A stretch of 64,000 bases of DNA from Tremella fuciformis (GCA_032768795.1 CP136493.1:1736001-1800000), one strand, 5' to 3'. Counted from the first letter of the stretch, positions 45,757-58,241 are shown. Translations and numbers: made by a program. The notes: generated by a model from the letters alone, not told the origin.

Positions 45757-46776
45757 ATGCCAGCCGTCGCCGATCCGCTCTCTGCTCTCATCACGTTCAC
45801 CCTGCCCGCCTCGGCACTGGACCACTCCGAGGATGTCTACCTCACCTACCCACCGCCACAAGAGCGACCCAAAGAGTCCGTCCGAGTGGCTGTCAGCGAC
45901 CTGCGGCCCCTGATAGACGGCAAGCAGACGCCCAACGAGCAGCTGAAGGAGCTCGGATATGGCGTAGCGAGACACGAGAGCAAGCACCTCGATGGCTTGC
46001 CTAGCCAGGAAGGCACTCAGCTGTACTTGGACGAGACTGCCGAGTAAGTATACCTGGTCCTTCAGGTGCCGCGTAGCTGATGGCGAAGGATGATGCGCCA
46101 GTGGCTAGGGTGCACGCGGGTCATCGCTTGGAACTCGGTGTGCAGGAAGAATGACGCGGCCGTGCAGCTCAAGCACGTCGAGAGGCAGAAGGGTCCCGAG
46201 AAGGGCTTCATCCCCACCGAGCGACTACAGCCTGTAGCCGGTGTCGCCCACGTCGACCAGGATGCGGTGAGTCCCTGGCCGTTCGAGGGTTGGTGTTCGC
46301 TTCCGGTCCGCTGACCTGCAGAAATGGGGCAAAGAGCTCTGCAGCAAGGCCATGGACAAGTCGGCAGACGACGTCAAGAGGGTCATGATCGTCAACCTAT
46401 GGCGACCGCTTCACGGTGCGTGCCGAGATGTGCTGTCATTGTGCGCTGATGGTCAGGCCCCGTCACGAACGCTCCTCTCTTCGCCTGCTCCTTCGACTCG
46501 ATCGATGAGAAGGAGGACCTTTCGTTGCACGGCCACCTCTTCGGTGTCGGCTACGACATGCACCACTCGACCAAGCAGCAATGGGGCTACATCCGCCATC
46601 AGATGCCGGATGAAGTGCTCCTGCTCAAATGCTACGACTCTGAGCAGGGCAGCGACGGGTCTGCTCTGTTCTCAGCGCACGTGGCTGGCGATGTGGGCGA
46701 GCAGGACTGGATCGACGGCGAAGAGCCTATGCCTCGTGAGAGTATCGAGGTGCGATGTGTGGCTGTCTGGGAGTAG
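45757..46776 (+). CDS. CmcJ/AsaB-like oxygenase or desaturase, copy 1
   Basis: Four exons sum to 292 codons. Hallmarks of the fungal CmcJ/AsaB/GA4-desaturase-like family are visible: YLDETAEMMRQWLGCTRVIAWN, the metal-site segment VAHVDQDA (His and Asp of a probable 2-His facial triad), VNLWRPLHGPVTNAPL, and WGYIRHQMPDEVLLLKCYD, ending with ESIEVRCVAVW. Relatives act in fungal secondary metabolism and in bacterial cephamycin methoxylation; the actual reaction here is unknown. No signal peptide, so probably cytosolic. Copy 2 lies at 54679-55722. The divergent neighbour is an NCS1 permease. Confidence 0.85.
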
Positions 46777-47294
46777 CAGGTCTTTGGAGTTACGATGTGC
46801 TATTCATCTCTGTTGTATATGCTGCTGTGCTGTGATGGAGGTCTGTGCGGCGAGGGCGGCGGCAGGGCGTGAAGGCCGTGCTCGTGCCTCTCGGGGATGT
46901 GAGTGCCTGAGGGTCTTCTCACGTGGTAGTCACGCCGTTTCCGGAAATCAGGTCCCAAAAGTTCTGGACGCGACGCATAGGAAAGAGAGCTTCGCTTTGG
47001 ACGCGAGCCCTGAACACCACCACCACCACCACTCCTCACCACCAACTGTGTCTCTCCCACCACCACCAGCAGCATCTCTCCCACATCAACGTTGTACTCC
47101 TCCCTCTGCTCTCTGTACAGCACCGCGGTGACCTCGAGCGTCGGCGATAGACGCCCAAGTCGTCACCGGCAGCACATCTCGTCACTCCGCCCTCCCCGAA
47201 CCAGTTAGCCGGACTACCCCGCCCTTTAGCGCTCCCACGGACTATTCTCCACTCTTCCCAGTGGCCAGTGGACGGTGGGACGTGCTGAAGCAAA
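46777..47294. other. Intergenic, 518 bp
   Basis: 3' flank of the CmcJ/AsaB-like gene and 5' leader of the C2/MUN gene. CAC/CCA-rich low-complexity sequence at about 47010-47075. No gene recognised. Confidence 0.6.
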
Positions 47295-50200
47295 ATGTAC
47301 CGACAAGGCTCTCACTCCCCCGTGCCCCCCGTACCTCCCATCCCAGCATCCATGGCACCCACTCGCTCCTTCTCACAGTCCACCACCGCCTCGACAAAGT
47401 CCTCCGCGGGCGGCTCGGGCGGGGCGGGCGGACTGGGCTCGCCTCGCGTACCCATACGACGCAAGACGTCGGCAAGCACCACCACCACGACGACAGGCAA
47501 GGACGACCTGGACAAGCTGGGATACCTGTTCTCTCTGCGAGTAGCGTAAGTCTGCTCCCCCACCTGGCAGATCCACCGTCTGAGCGGCAGCCTCCTGCAT
47601 CACCACCTGGCTCGCCCGCCGCCCCCGCGCTCCTCTGGCCTCAGCCTCAACAGCCCATCCGCCTCCTCTCCCGGTCTCGGCTCGCCCCACTCCTTCCTCT
47701 CTTCACCGCCCCCGACACTGCGGACTCCGGACCCGCAGCAGCCCAGCTCGGGCCAGACCACGCCCACCACCCCAGGGAGGCGCAAGTCTTTCGGCCTCAG
47801 CCTGAGAAAAGCAGACCCGGACGTCTGCAAGCTGCCGAAGGAGTTCCTCATCGAATTCTGGAACACCCTCGCAGAAGAGAACGGCGACCAGGCATGGCAC
47901 GCCACAGTCTCGTCCCTCCTGGGCACTGTCACCAAGGGCACCAAGACCGGCTCGGGCATGAACTTGCGAGAGATACCGACCTTGCTGGACGCGTTCTCGT
48001 CCTGCGTACCGCCATCGAGTCCAGCTCATATACATCAGTCGCACTTGCTCAATCTCCTCTACAACTCCCTCCCCCGGTCATCTTGGTTCTCTCCCCTGGC
48101 TCGGACCCAGACCGATAAGGACAAGGACCTACTCTTCCGACTCCGGGCAGAAGTCCAGACTTACATGCTCCCCGTCTCTCCTGATCCGGGCGCGCGCAGT
48201 CCGGAGATGGGCGGGCTGGGGCCCAGGAGGATCAGCGCCAACGAAGTCAAGCGGAAGCCCTCTCCCATCTGGGTCGATGACGGTCATGGCGAGATGGTCG
48301 AAGCTGTTGGCCTAGTTTGGGACATCGAGGGCCGAACAGTCGAGAGAGACGCCGCGAGCCTGAAGAGGAGCGGGTCTCTCGAGCTGTCCTACTTGACCGA
48401 TCTCAAGCGCCAGATGTCCGCCCTGTCAATGACCGGCCAATCTACTCTGCCACCATCACAACGCTCAAGGCAGATTGCCCTGCACCAAGCGCTGCAGAGC
48501 CTTCTGCGAGACTTCCCTGAGCTCGCTATGCCAAGCTCCCCGGTCGACTTCTCCTTCTCTTCATCGGCCGAGCTTTACTTCACACCGCCAAGCAAAGGAC
48601 AGGTCTTCGCTCGGCTGACCTCCCGTGCGACGGAGGCGGGCAATACGCCTCAGGCAAAAGATCTCATCGAGAGGTGCAGGGAGATCTGGGGGATTGAAAG
48701 CCGTCGAGGCAAGGAGCGCGAGCTCGAGGCCCTGGTGCCCCGTTGGGGCAACTCTATCGGTACCCGGGAAGAGGTAGAGCTTGGGCATCTGATTGTCGAG
48801 GCGGTGAGCGATATCGCTCCCCACATCGGCCCCAACGAAGACCTCCCGCCCATCATCACGAAGCTTCATGGCGACTTGATGGCTCTCCTGGCAGATTCCG
48901 TCTCCTCCATCTTCCCCACTTCATCGGTCCCACCGCCACCTCCCAACCCCTCCGTGCTGCCCATCCTTCGCGCCGCACCAGAACTTCTCGACCGCCCTCC
49001 AGCGAACAAAGCTCTGCAAGACCTGACCGATGAGGTCAAGGGCCAGGCCGTCAGCGAGTACGTGATGGCCATGTCTCATTACGGTATGGGAGGTATGGGC
49101 GAGCCGAACGGGAGTGGCCATGTCAACGAGAGCGGCAAGGATGCCCAAGTCGCTGCGTTCGAAGAGATTGCTGAGTGGATGGACAAGGAGGTGTCGACGG
49201 TGCGAAAGGTATGGCGAGATGGTCTCGGACCGGCACTCAACCCGGCTGGTATCATCTTGTCGAAACAGCTGCCCCTCTTCCTGGCAGAGCTGCCCGGTCT
49301 GGACCGCCCCAGAGTTGCCGCTTCGGATGTCTTCCCGCTCTACGAAAGCACTGGCAGGCTGCTCTCACACTGGGAAGACCTATGCCCAGGCCAGGAGCAC
49401 GGCTTCGAGCTCGACGCGTTCTTCCAGCCACATGTGGAGGCCTGGCTTCGAGACGCCGAGGACAACAATGTGCATGATTGGGTATCAAGAGCCGTTGGCA
49501 TGGACAGCGTGAGCTGAAAGACCTCATCCAGTAAGCCAGCTGACAAGCAGTGGGTACCAGAAGGAGAGAACAAACACTCGCAATCCGTCATCGACCTCTT
49601 CGAGTTCCTGCGCGCCGCAGCTCAGGTCATTCTACATGATCTGCCATTGGGCGAGTACAAGCGAGCAGTCTACCTGACCGACCTCTCCAAGACTTGTTCG
49701 ATTGCTGTCTCGCAATACGCGTTCACTGTCCAAGCTCTATTCATGGCCGACATGACCCCGAAATCCAGCACACCAACCCAGGAGATCCAGAACCGTCTAG
49801 ACAAGATGGGAGGCATGGGCGGTAAAGCTGGCAATTGGCTCGCCAAAGGTCAACAGGCCGTGAGGAGTCTTGAAAAGAAGAAGACTCAGGAAGGCTTCAT
49901 GGTCCCACCGGCAGCTTGTGTCAAACTCACGGACATGGGCGCGGCGCAGGTCTCACTGGACGACCTGAACTTCGCCATGGAAGCTGAGGAATGTGCGAAG
50001 ATTATAAAGCCCAAGATGAACGCTGTCGCTGCGCGCAGCGTATTCAACATCACGGTCATGCGTGGAGAGAACATGAGTGGAAAGGGCAACAAGGCTCCCG
50101 ATGCGTTTGTTGTGGTGGTGGACAAAGACAATGGAGAGCGACTGCTTAAGAGTCGGACTATCCTCGGTGCGGAGGATCCCAGGTGGTGAGTCATTTGGCT

Positions 50201-51275
50201 ATTGAGTGTGCAATCATCGGGGCGGACAACTGATCTCAGGGAACAATCCTTCGAGACCTCAGTCGGTACGTTCAAGACGCTTGAGCTTTCCGCCTACGAT
50301 CGCCAGCTCGTTGGGAAGCACGACTTGATCGGCACTTCCACCTTCAAGCTTGACCCTCGGCTATATACCACGTCGCCCTCTCGAGATATCGTCATTCCCC
50401 TTGGCCGCGGCATGGTTCATCTCCGAGTGACCATGGCGGGTGGGGAGAAGAACGATGTCGCCTATCATCTCAGTGTGGCGAACCGAGCACTTGAGCGGGC
50501 GGCCGACGACATGACTCGCGAGATAGTCGAGAAGATGGCCGAGTTCGTCAAGAGTCAACTCAGTCTGACGACGCTCGGAGCTCTGACGAGGCCTCTGAAG
50601 GACAAGAAAGCGAAGAAGACGGTGTTGACACCCGAGGACATCGAGACAAGTCTGGCACCGCTTTTTGACTATCTCAATGATAACGTGAGGCAAACCGACC
50701 TTGCAGTACACCCCCAGCTGACTGGACAGTTCTCCACTTTCTCTGTCACGCTCACCGCGCCTTCCAGACTGAAGGTCATGCTTCTCCTCTGGCGCCGGAC
50801 AATCGACATCCTCATCTCCCTGCTCGTACCGCCTCTGTCAGACCGGCCATCCAATCGAGAACCGCTATCCGGTCCCGAAACAGATGTCGTCTTCAAGTGG
50901 CTTCAGCTGCTTAAAGCATTCTTCAATGCATCCGAGCACGGCACCGAGCACGGTGTGCCCCTGGTGCAGCTCCAGGCGGGGGCGTACAAGGATATCATCA
51001 CCCTCGGCCAGTACATCGACCTGCCCACTCCCGCGCTCAAGGAGAAATGTCAAGCGGCAGTCAAATCTGCCGCCCGGCCAGGTGGCATGAATCGCGGTCT
51101 CAGCCAAGGCATGGCCGGCATGAGCCTTGCGGACGGGGCGGCTGAGGATAGCGAGAGGATGGCAGAGGTGTTGCTGCGCATTGCGCGGACGCGCGAGGGC
51201 ATGGCAGAATTTTTACAGGTCCAAGTGAGCAGCTTGACCAGGAGCAGGGTGGAGAGGCAGACTGCGGCAATGTAG
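47295..51275 (+). CDS. C2 and MUN domain protein, Unc13/Ync13-like
   Basis: Four exons sum to 1,279 codons. A Ser/Pro/Thr-rich N-terminus of about 170 residues is followed by LPKEFLIEFWNTLAEENG. The MUN region comes next, with EEIAEWMDKEVSTVRKVWRDG, DVFPLYESTGRLLSHWEDLCP, LGEYKRAVYLTDLSKT and SQYAFTVQALF. A C2 domain follows (RSVFNITVMRGENMSG, APDAFVVVVD, FKTLELSAYDR, GKHDLIGTSTFKLD), then the second MUN homology part (YLNDNVRQTDLAVHP). This order, MUN1-C2-MUN2, matches fungal Unc13-like proteins such as fission yeast Ync13, which controls vesicle fusion and cell-wall integrity at the division site. C2 acidic loops look incomplete, so calcium binding is doubtful. Confidence 0.9.
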
Positions 51276-51992
51276 AGAAGTGTTTGTACATATATTGCCT
51301 GGGCATAGAAGCGCATCTTTTACTTTACGGACGCAGATTTGATTTTGGTCTTTCATGCACATGCCACGCTTGCTCCTACAATGGACGGCTCCTTCACTGA
51401 CACGGACGAGGTGACTCACAAAGGTCCATGTATCCGGGAAGTCAAACGCCTTTCGGATCCATCTCGCAAGGTTCTCCGGGGCTCGACAATCAATCTCGGC
51501 AATGGCGATGCAAAGGCCCCTTCGAGTCAGCCATGGCGGTGCTCATCTCCCTCAGACCCCTTGATTCGCATCGCCATCTCTGACCCCTTTCTCTCCGTGC
51601 GCCATCGCTCCGATGGACCCCAAGGACCCGGAGGTCGATTCCAGCTGCCTTGTGGCGTGAGCCCTGGCGTCCTTTTACGTCCTTTGATATAGTATCCCCC
51701 CCTACCTCTCTGGCAATTGGGCTTTGGCCCCTTGACCTTTGTGCCCTGACGACTTGGCCGATGGGAGGCCTTTCCTTGTTGGCCATGGACGCTGACATCT
51801 GCCAAGATGCGGTATTTTCGCTACAGCTGCACACCCTTGCAGCATAACAAGGCTTAACCCGGGCGAATGGACAAGCCCATTGCCCTCTTCCTTCTTGTAT
51901 GTCTTGACGATAGACCCCTCTGCTCTTGACCGATCTTACAGTACCACTTCGCTCTTTTGAACTGACGCTCTTTGTTCAACCTTTCGGGCAAT
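51276..51992. other. Intergenic, 717 bp
   Basis: 3' flank of the C2/MUN gene and promoter of DUF1996-WSC. No gene or repeat recognised. Confidence 0.6.
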
Positions 51993-54558
51993 ATGAAGCT
52001 GGTGCCGGGCAGTCTGCCGCTGCTCACGGCATGGTCCGTGCTTCTCACTCTGGCGCGCCTCGCGCTCGCCTCGCCAATTGCGGAGATGCCGCCCGTCATC
52101 GTCGGCAGGGCCGACGACACGACCGACCTCCCGTACGTACTATATCACTGCCTTCCTTGTTGAAGTGCACTAACTGACAATCAGCTTCTTCATCCTGGGC
52201 CATTCGCCACTGTTGCAGACTCGCATGGACCCAATCATCTCCCCGGGCGGCGTCTCAGGCCATGGTACGTCTCGCCCAGTCTCCTCTCCTCTATCGCGCC
52301 TACGGCGCGGCGCACGGGACGCTGACCCCAAGTACACGCCATCGTCGGCTCGTCGGCATTCCAGCCGACGTACACGTACGAAAACTCGCGCAGTGGACAG
52401 TGCACCACCGCCCCGGTTAGCATCGACAAGTCCAACTACTGGGTCCCGCAGATCTACCGCCACGAGACGAACGGCACATTTACCCTGGTCCCGTTCAAAG
52501 GCGCCAACACGTAAGCCGCAGACTTTCACTGTGGATTGTGGGGCTGAGAGGCAGGTACTACTTGTCCAGACGCAATGGCGCCGACGACCTCGTCTATGAG
52601 TTCCCGCCTGGTTTCAGGTCCGTCGCGGGCAATCCGTACGCCACGACGTACAACGCCACGAGCTTGGCGAGCAACGCCGCGCGCTTTGCGTGTCTGGGCG
52701 TGGACGGGCCCGAGACGCACGGTCTGTCCTGTCGTCTGTGTGACTGGGGCCAAGCTGACGAGGCAGAGTTCCCGCCGCAGTCTTGTCCGGGCGGACTGCG
52801 CGCCGAGATTTTCTTCCCGAATTGCTGGTGAGTGGAGGGGTGAACCCAAGTCGGGTAGCTGATAAGGAGGGACGGCAAGAATGCCTGGCTCGAGGGCTCG
52901 GCACATGTGTCGTACCCCTCCGAGGGGCAATATGACGGCGGCGGCAAGTGCCCGGACACGCACCCGTACCGCCTGATGTCGGTAAGTCCTTCCGTAGAGA
53001 CTACAAGGTGAAGTCGGAAGCTGATCTCCAGCTGTTCTACGAGTTCTTCTTCGAGGTGAGCCGATTTATGCTGATGAAGACGAAGTATTGGGGCTGATGT
53101 CAAGGACGACTATGAGTACCGCGAACAAGCTCGTCAGTCGCCCCGATCCCTCACTGTGGGCGGAATGCTGATTGCACAGGCGTCTTCGCGCAGGGCGACT
53201 ACGTCGGTTATGGCATGCACGGCGACTTCTCCAACGGCTGGCCCGTCGGCACCCTCGCCGAGATCTGGAAGTACGGCGCCCAATGCTCCGTCTCGGGCAT
53301 CATCAGCAACTGCCCAACGCTTCAGGCCGCCAACCAGAACGGCAACGGCTCCAACTGCATTCCAGAGAAGCTAATGGTGGACGAGGAGATCGGGGAGAAC
53401 GGCCCCCTGACGGCCCTTCCGGGGTGAGTCCCTCGACATGTCACGTTGCCCAGGGCAAAGCTGAGTGCAGGAACAACCCACTCTGGGGCGGTGAGCGCCT
53501 CGTATGCCGTGCAAGTGGAGAGATGGGCTGAGGAGTACAGGTACCACCACCGGGACACCCATTCCGAATTATACCGAGACGGCCCAGTTCACGCCGGTCG
53601 GTTACGTCCGTGCGTCGTCCACGCCCCCCCCGGTGGAGTCTTGGCTCACGCGCAGTGCCCAAGGACTGGCAGCGCGTCGGGTGTATTGCCGAAGTGTCCG
53701 GCCGCGCGCTCAAGGCGGACAGCCTGACGGACGACGCCATGACGCCCAAGATGTGCATGCAGTATTGCGCCGGCAAGGGGTACACCCTGGCGGGTGTCGA
53801 GTACTCCAAGGGTGCGTTTGATGCGCCACAGCTCCCTAACTCCCGACTCAGGCTACCGAGTCAGGCCCCCTGGTCAGGCTGGACGCTGACGCCCAGAATG
53901 CTGGTGCGACAACCAGCTGGACGGCGGGGCGTCCGAGTCCAACACCCTCCCGGCCAGCTCGTGCGCGCTCGACTGCGGCGGCATGACGATGGGCAAAGGG
54001 TACTGCGGCGGCGACTCCACCCTCACCGTCTACAAGTGGGTCGGGTCCGGGACGCCGACAGTGCAGGACGGCACGGCCAGCCAGATTGCCCCCACTCCCA
54101 CTCCTCAGTATGCCCAGGTCATCGCGGACAACATTCAGTGAGTCGCGCCGGCGACAGGTGTGATGGCCGCTGAGGATCGCAGCCCCGCGCCTCTGAGCGG
54201 GATAGCCGTGGCTACTTCCATCTCTATGGGAAACACTGATGGCCCGCTGGACGGCGGCACTACCCTCCTGTCTGGCGGAGCCACCGCTACTGCCGCTGTC
54301 ACTGCCACTCCTACGGCGTCAGACACCATCGGCACGGCCAGCGCAGCCTCTTCTAGCTCGGATATGATGGTCTCGGACTCTGCGTCCATGTCGATGGGCA
54401 GCACCAGCTCAGGTATGATGATGTCGAGTGCGAGCGTCTTGAGCTCCGGTGTACCGGGAGCCGCTCTGGTTGGCGTCGCGCCTTCCAGCGCCACCTCTTC
54501 AGTCGCCAAGGCCACCAAGACTACCTGCGCTCGGAAGAGAGCTACTCTCACCCGATAA
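51993..54558 (+). CDS. DUF1996 plus WSC-domain secreted protein, copy 2
   Basis: Fourteen exons sum to 631 codons. A signal peptide (PLLTAWSVLLTLARLALA) precedes DUF1996: RMDPIISPGGVSGHVHAIV, SYWVPQ-like NYWVPQIYRHETNG, FPPQSCPGGLRAE, FFPNCWDGKNAW, SAHVSYPSEG and GYGMHGDFSNGW. A WSC domain follows (WQRVGCIAEVSGRAL, MCMQYCAGKGYTLAGVEY, ECWCDNQL, CGGDSTLTVYKW) with the usual Cys spacing; WSC modules bind carbohydrate. A Ser/Thr/Met-rich tail ends CARKRATLTR, like the basic end of copy 1. It is likely a cell-wall or extracellular protein. Some exons are only 20-28 nt. It converges with the second CmcJ/AsaB-like gene at 120 bp. Confidence 0.92.
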
Positions 54559-54678
54559 GAAGCTGGCTACGACCACAACGGACAATGGGATCGCGACTAT
54601 CGTGTGCGAGACATGCTTGATGCATTGTCGCTCTAGCGTGACATACAACGTGGCCCAGAGACGCATACAACGGGCTAG

Positions 54679-55722
54679 CTAGTCCCAAATGGCTACACAG
54701 CGCACTTCCACACTCTCCCGCGGCACCTGCTCCATCCCAGGAATTCCATCATCAATGTCCGCCGCGACGTGCGGGGCGTAGAGCGCACCGCCATCTTGGC
54801 CCTGCCACGAGTCGTAGCACTTGACAACGACCACCTCGTCGGGCATCTGATGCCGCACGTAACACCACTCTTGCTTGGGATTATGAAAGACCCGCACAGA
54901 GGTGCCGTACTGCGTCGCGCCGGAGTGCGTGTCGGCCAGGTCGAACGAGGAAAAGTCGATCATGCACAGGGGGTAGTTGGTCACGGGCCCTGAGCAGTAT
55001 CAGCGGTGTGCTCCAGTCAGCTTGGGGTATTCGATGACGGACCCTTGAGCGGGCGCCAGAGGTTGATGATCATGCTGCGTTTGAACGAGGCGGGGTCCTC
55101 GCCTGTGGACATGCGCACTACCCTCCGGCCCTGTGGCTGCAGATCAGCTGCTGCTCCTCCGCCTCTTTCACCTTACTCGCCTCGTCTTGGTCGACGTGAG
55201 CGGCCGGAGCAGGCGGCTGGATGCGCGTCATGGGGTCAAAGTCTTCCTCTGGCCCAGGCTGGAGCGGCACATCAATCAGCGGCTTGATGATGCCGTGTCG
55301 GACGGTCGAGTTCCACATGATCACCCGCGAACAGCCCAAAAAGCTCTTCATCAGGCTATCCCTCAGCCGACCAGACCACCGCATCGCATGCGGACCCACT
55401 CTGTCGTCTCCTTGAGGTACTTCTGGCTCGCCAGACCCCCATCTTCGCCCAGCCTGCCGACGTAGGCCGACGCGTGCTTCCATACTGCCCAGCCCCGGCG
55501 GTGCACCTGCTCCAGGACCGACTCGCCGCTGTTCAGGTCGGCCCGCACATCGCGCAGCTGCACAGGGTGCGCCTCGTTGGGCCAGTCGGCGCCTTTGGTG
55601 TAGATGAGGTGGACGTCGGGGTCGTATCCAAGCTTGTCCCGGTGCACGTTGAAGTTGATGATCCCGGTGTATGTCTTGGGCTCTTCTTGCCCCGCCGTCG
55701 GCGGGTCGACTGCAATTGCCAT
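54679..55722 (-). CDS. CmcJ/AsaB-like oxygenase or desaturase, copy 2
   Basis: Four exons sum to 301 codons. The start region shows INFNVHRDKLGYDPDVHLIY, typical of the family, then YLKETTDLMKSFLGCSRVIMWN, the metal-site segment AAHVDQDEA, INLWRPLKGPVTNYPL, CYVRHQMPDEVVVVKCYDS, and it ends ESVEVRCVAIWD. It parallels copy 1 (45757-46776) through all blocks, with moderate identity. Reaction unknown. Its N-terminus is unlike copy 1, which starts MPAVADPLSAL. Divergent from DPH5 over 284 bp. Splice joints use GTGGGT, GTGAAA and GTCCGT donors. Confidence 0.85.
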
Positions 55723-56006
55723 CGTTGGCAAGTGGGACCAACCAGCCGGGTCAGTCGTGATTGTCAGCTGCGGACCGTCAGGCAAGTCGAGTTATGCTTA
55801 AGGATGCCCGCCATGCTATCGTTCATGCCCGGTACTGTCCAAGAGCACGGCTCAGCATTCCAGCTCGCCCGACCAGCTGATAAGACCAAGCAGCTTTCTC
55901 ACGGTACTTCAAGGTGTTCCCAACCTTCCGAGAACACGCCGAGCTGGCCAAAAGTTGAGCGCATTCGCCTTGAATTCAGCTCGAATCGAGCACAGTCTGC
56001 AGCACG

Positions 56007-57086
56007 ATGCTGTACGTGATCGGCCTCGGCCTCAGCGATGAGAAAGACATCACCGTCAAAGGTCTCGAGGCCGTCAAGCGGTGCGCGCGGGTCTACCTCG
56101 AGTCGTACACCTCCATCCTCATGATCGAGAAGGAAAAGCTGGTCCGTCTGCACTTGCCAGCCTGGTACCCGGAGCTGAAGGGCACAGGAGGCGTTCTACG
56201 GGCGCGAAGTCATCACTGCCACACGCGAGATGGTCGAGCTCGAGTCGGACGAGATCATGCGCGATGCCGACAAGGTCGACGTGGCCTTTCTGGTCGTCGG
56301 CGACCCCCTCGGGTATGTCCGTCCCGCTGGCTGAGAACAGGAGCGGTACTGAGGAGCCACAGGGCGACGACGCACTCGGATTTGTTGCTGCGAGCGCGGG
56401 AGCTGAGCATACCCACTTCGGTCATACATAACGCCTCGATCCTCACTGCGCTCGGCTCGACCGGCCTGCAGATGTACTCGTTTGGCCAGACCTTGTCCAT
56501 GGTCTTCTACACCGAGACGTGGACGCCGGACAGCTGGTACGACCGCCTCGAGGAGAACCTCAGGGTGGGCATGCATACCTTGGTCCTGCTGGACATCAAG
56601 GTCCGCGAGCAGAGCGAGGAGAACATGGCCAGGTGGGCGCTCCGCTAGACAGTGGCCTGTCGGAGCTGAGAAGTCAGGGGACGGCTCATCTACGAGCCGC
56701 CGCGCTTTATGAACCCCAAGACCGCGTTCCAGCAAATGCTGCTGACCGAGTCGCAGCGCCACCCGACAGCATCTGAGGCAGGGGAAGCAGAGACGAGCGA
56801 AGCCGGGCCGTCGCGGTCACTGTGCAAGCCCGAGGAGACGCTCGTCATGTCCCTCTCGCGTGTGGGCACCCCGACCCAGCGCATCATCTCGGGCACACTG
56901 GCAGAGCTCGCCGAGCTGTCAGAAGAAGAGTTCGGCGGGCCGCTGCACAGCGTAGTCATCGTGGGGAAACGCCTCCATCCCCTCGAGCTTGAGTACGCCG
57001 GGCAGTTCTGCGTCGGCGGCGAGGGCGGCGCATGGTGGAAGGTTGGCAAGGAGGTGTACGGCGTGGTGCGTGAAGGCGGGAGATAG
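56007..57086 (+). CDS. DPH5: Diphthine methyl ester synthase
   Basis: Four exons sum to 312 codons, near the usual 290-300. Conserved blocks: [20 protein letters not shown] (SAM-binding start), [82 protein letters not shown] and [11 protein letters not shown]. The enzyme methylates the diphthamide precursor on the eEF2 histidine in the cytosol. The insert around residues 235-255 (Ser/Glu/Ala-rich) is longer than in most homologues. The first intron (56142-56187) has a GTCCGT donor. The C-terminus converges with the DinB-like gene at 84 bp. Confidence 0.95.
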
Positions 57087-57170
57087 CATATGAGGTGGTA
57101 CGGACTCTATGTCTGATGATAATGTGTGCAACAACATATGTACAATGTATGCCGTGGATCAATGCCCCGA

Positions 57171-58080
57171 TCAGAGCTTGCTTTTCACTCGTTGGGACTG
57201 CCGCGACTCTTTCGTCGGTCTCCAGTCTTTGCCCCAATACCTTGCGATCAGCGCCTTGAGGACCTAGGCGGCGAGCTGCGGCAGACTCACAGTAGTGTGG
57301 ATGGGGCAGTGCCGAATTCCACCGGCAGATCGAGGCCCATCTCATGTACCGCAATAGTCCGGAGCATGGAGAAATGGTGTATGGCATGCAACGAGCAGAA
57401 CCACAGCTGCTCATCAGCCCCATCCCCAAGGCGCAGCTCCCAACCCAACCCACCTCTCTGCCCACGCTCGACCGCATCTCCTGCCTCGTCGGGGTAATAG
57501 CGACCAGCTTGACCTCCCTGCGCATCTCGCCCGCCAGTCCCCTGGTCCCCACCTCGCCCGAAACGCCCGCCGCGCCCGTCTTCTCGGCCGCCACTGTCGC
57601 TCCCGCCCGCTGACCCCACGTGCGGAGGTCGTCCCGGATTTTCGCCAGCGCCTTGCGGCACGCCGCGACGTTGCGCGCGAGAGGCTTGCGCGACGCCGGC
57701 AAGATCGCATCGTAGTTCATCACGACTGCGTGCCCGACGCCCGGCGGGCGCGCGACGAGCGGCAGGAGAAACGCCTGGAACGTCTCGATGACGTGCCGGA
57801 AGTGTTTGCCGATCGTGCCGCCCGGCATGAGCTCGGACGGCTGCGTCAGCTGGGCGTCGGTGATGGCGCTGCTGCTGGATGCAGTGGCGCTCAGTATGTC
57901 CAGTGCCGATTCGACGAGGGCGATGGAGAGCTCGAGCAGGGCGCGCGCGTGCTGTTCCTCTTCCGAGGTGGACAGGTGTGGGTTGAGCGGCGAGCCCGAG
58001 CTCGAGCCGCCCGCTATGAGCGTGTGGTTGAGCGATGCCTGTTGCATCCCGCCTCTTGAGGAGCTTGCGGCGGGCATCAT
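57171..58080 (-). CDS. DinB-superfamily-like protein (putative metal site)
   Basis: Three exons (57454-58080, 57291-57406, 57171-57240) sum to 270 codons. The helical core matches the DinB/YfiT four-helix pattern: LLELSIALVESALDIL, GGTIGKHFRHVIETF, NYDAILPASRKPLARN, and LWFCSLHAIHHFSMLRTIA with two His on one face. The three-His layout suggests a divalent metal site. Activity of fungal members is unknown. I chose the double ATG at 58075-58080. An upstream ATG at 58212 is in frame and would add about 44 residues, but would sit only 30 bp from the next gene's start. Intron 57241-57290 was preferred over a 28-nt option. Confidence 0.7.
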
Positions 58081-58241
58081 GCTCCTCCTCTGCCTCTCTC
58101 GAGCTTTGAGCTTGTGACCTGTCTGAGACCGATGCAGAAAGCAAAAGGAGTCAGAAGCCAACTTTTTTCGGCATGCCGGTGAGGTTCGCCCTGGCCCCGG
58201 AACGGACGTCATGATCGGCAGTACCCGACACTGACAACCGC

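Noticed and set aside
46990..47075. CAC/CCA repeats that read as poly-His or poly-Pro
   Set aside because: Simple low-complexity leader before the C2/MUN gene; not an element or a CRISPR-like array.
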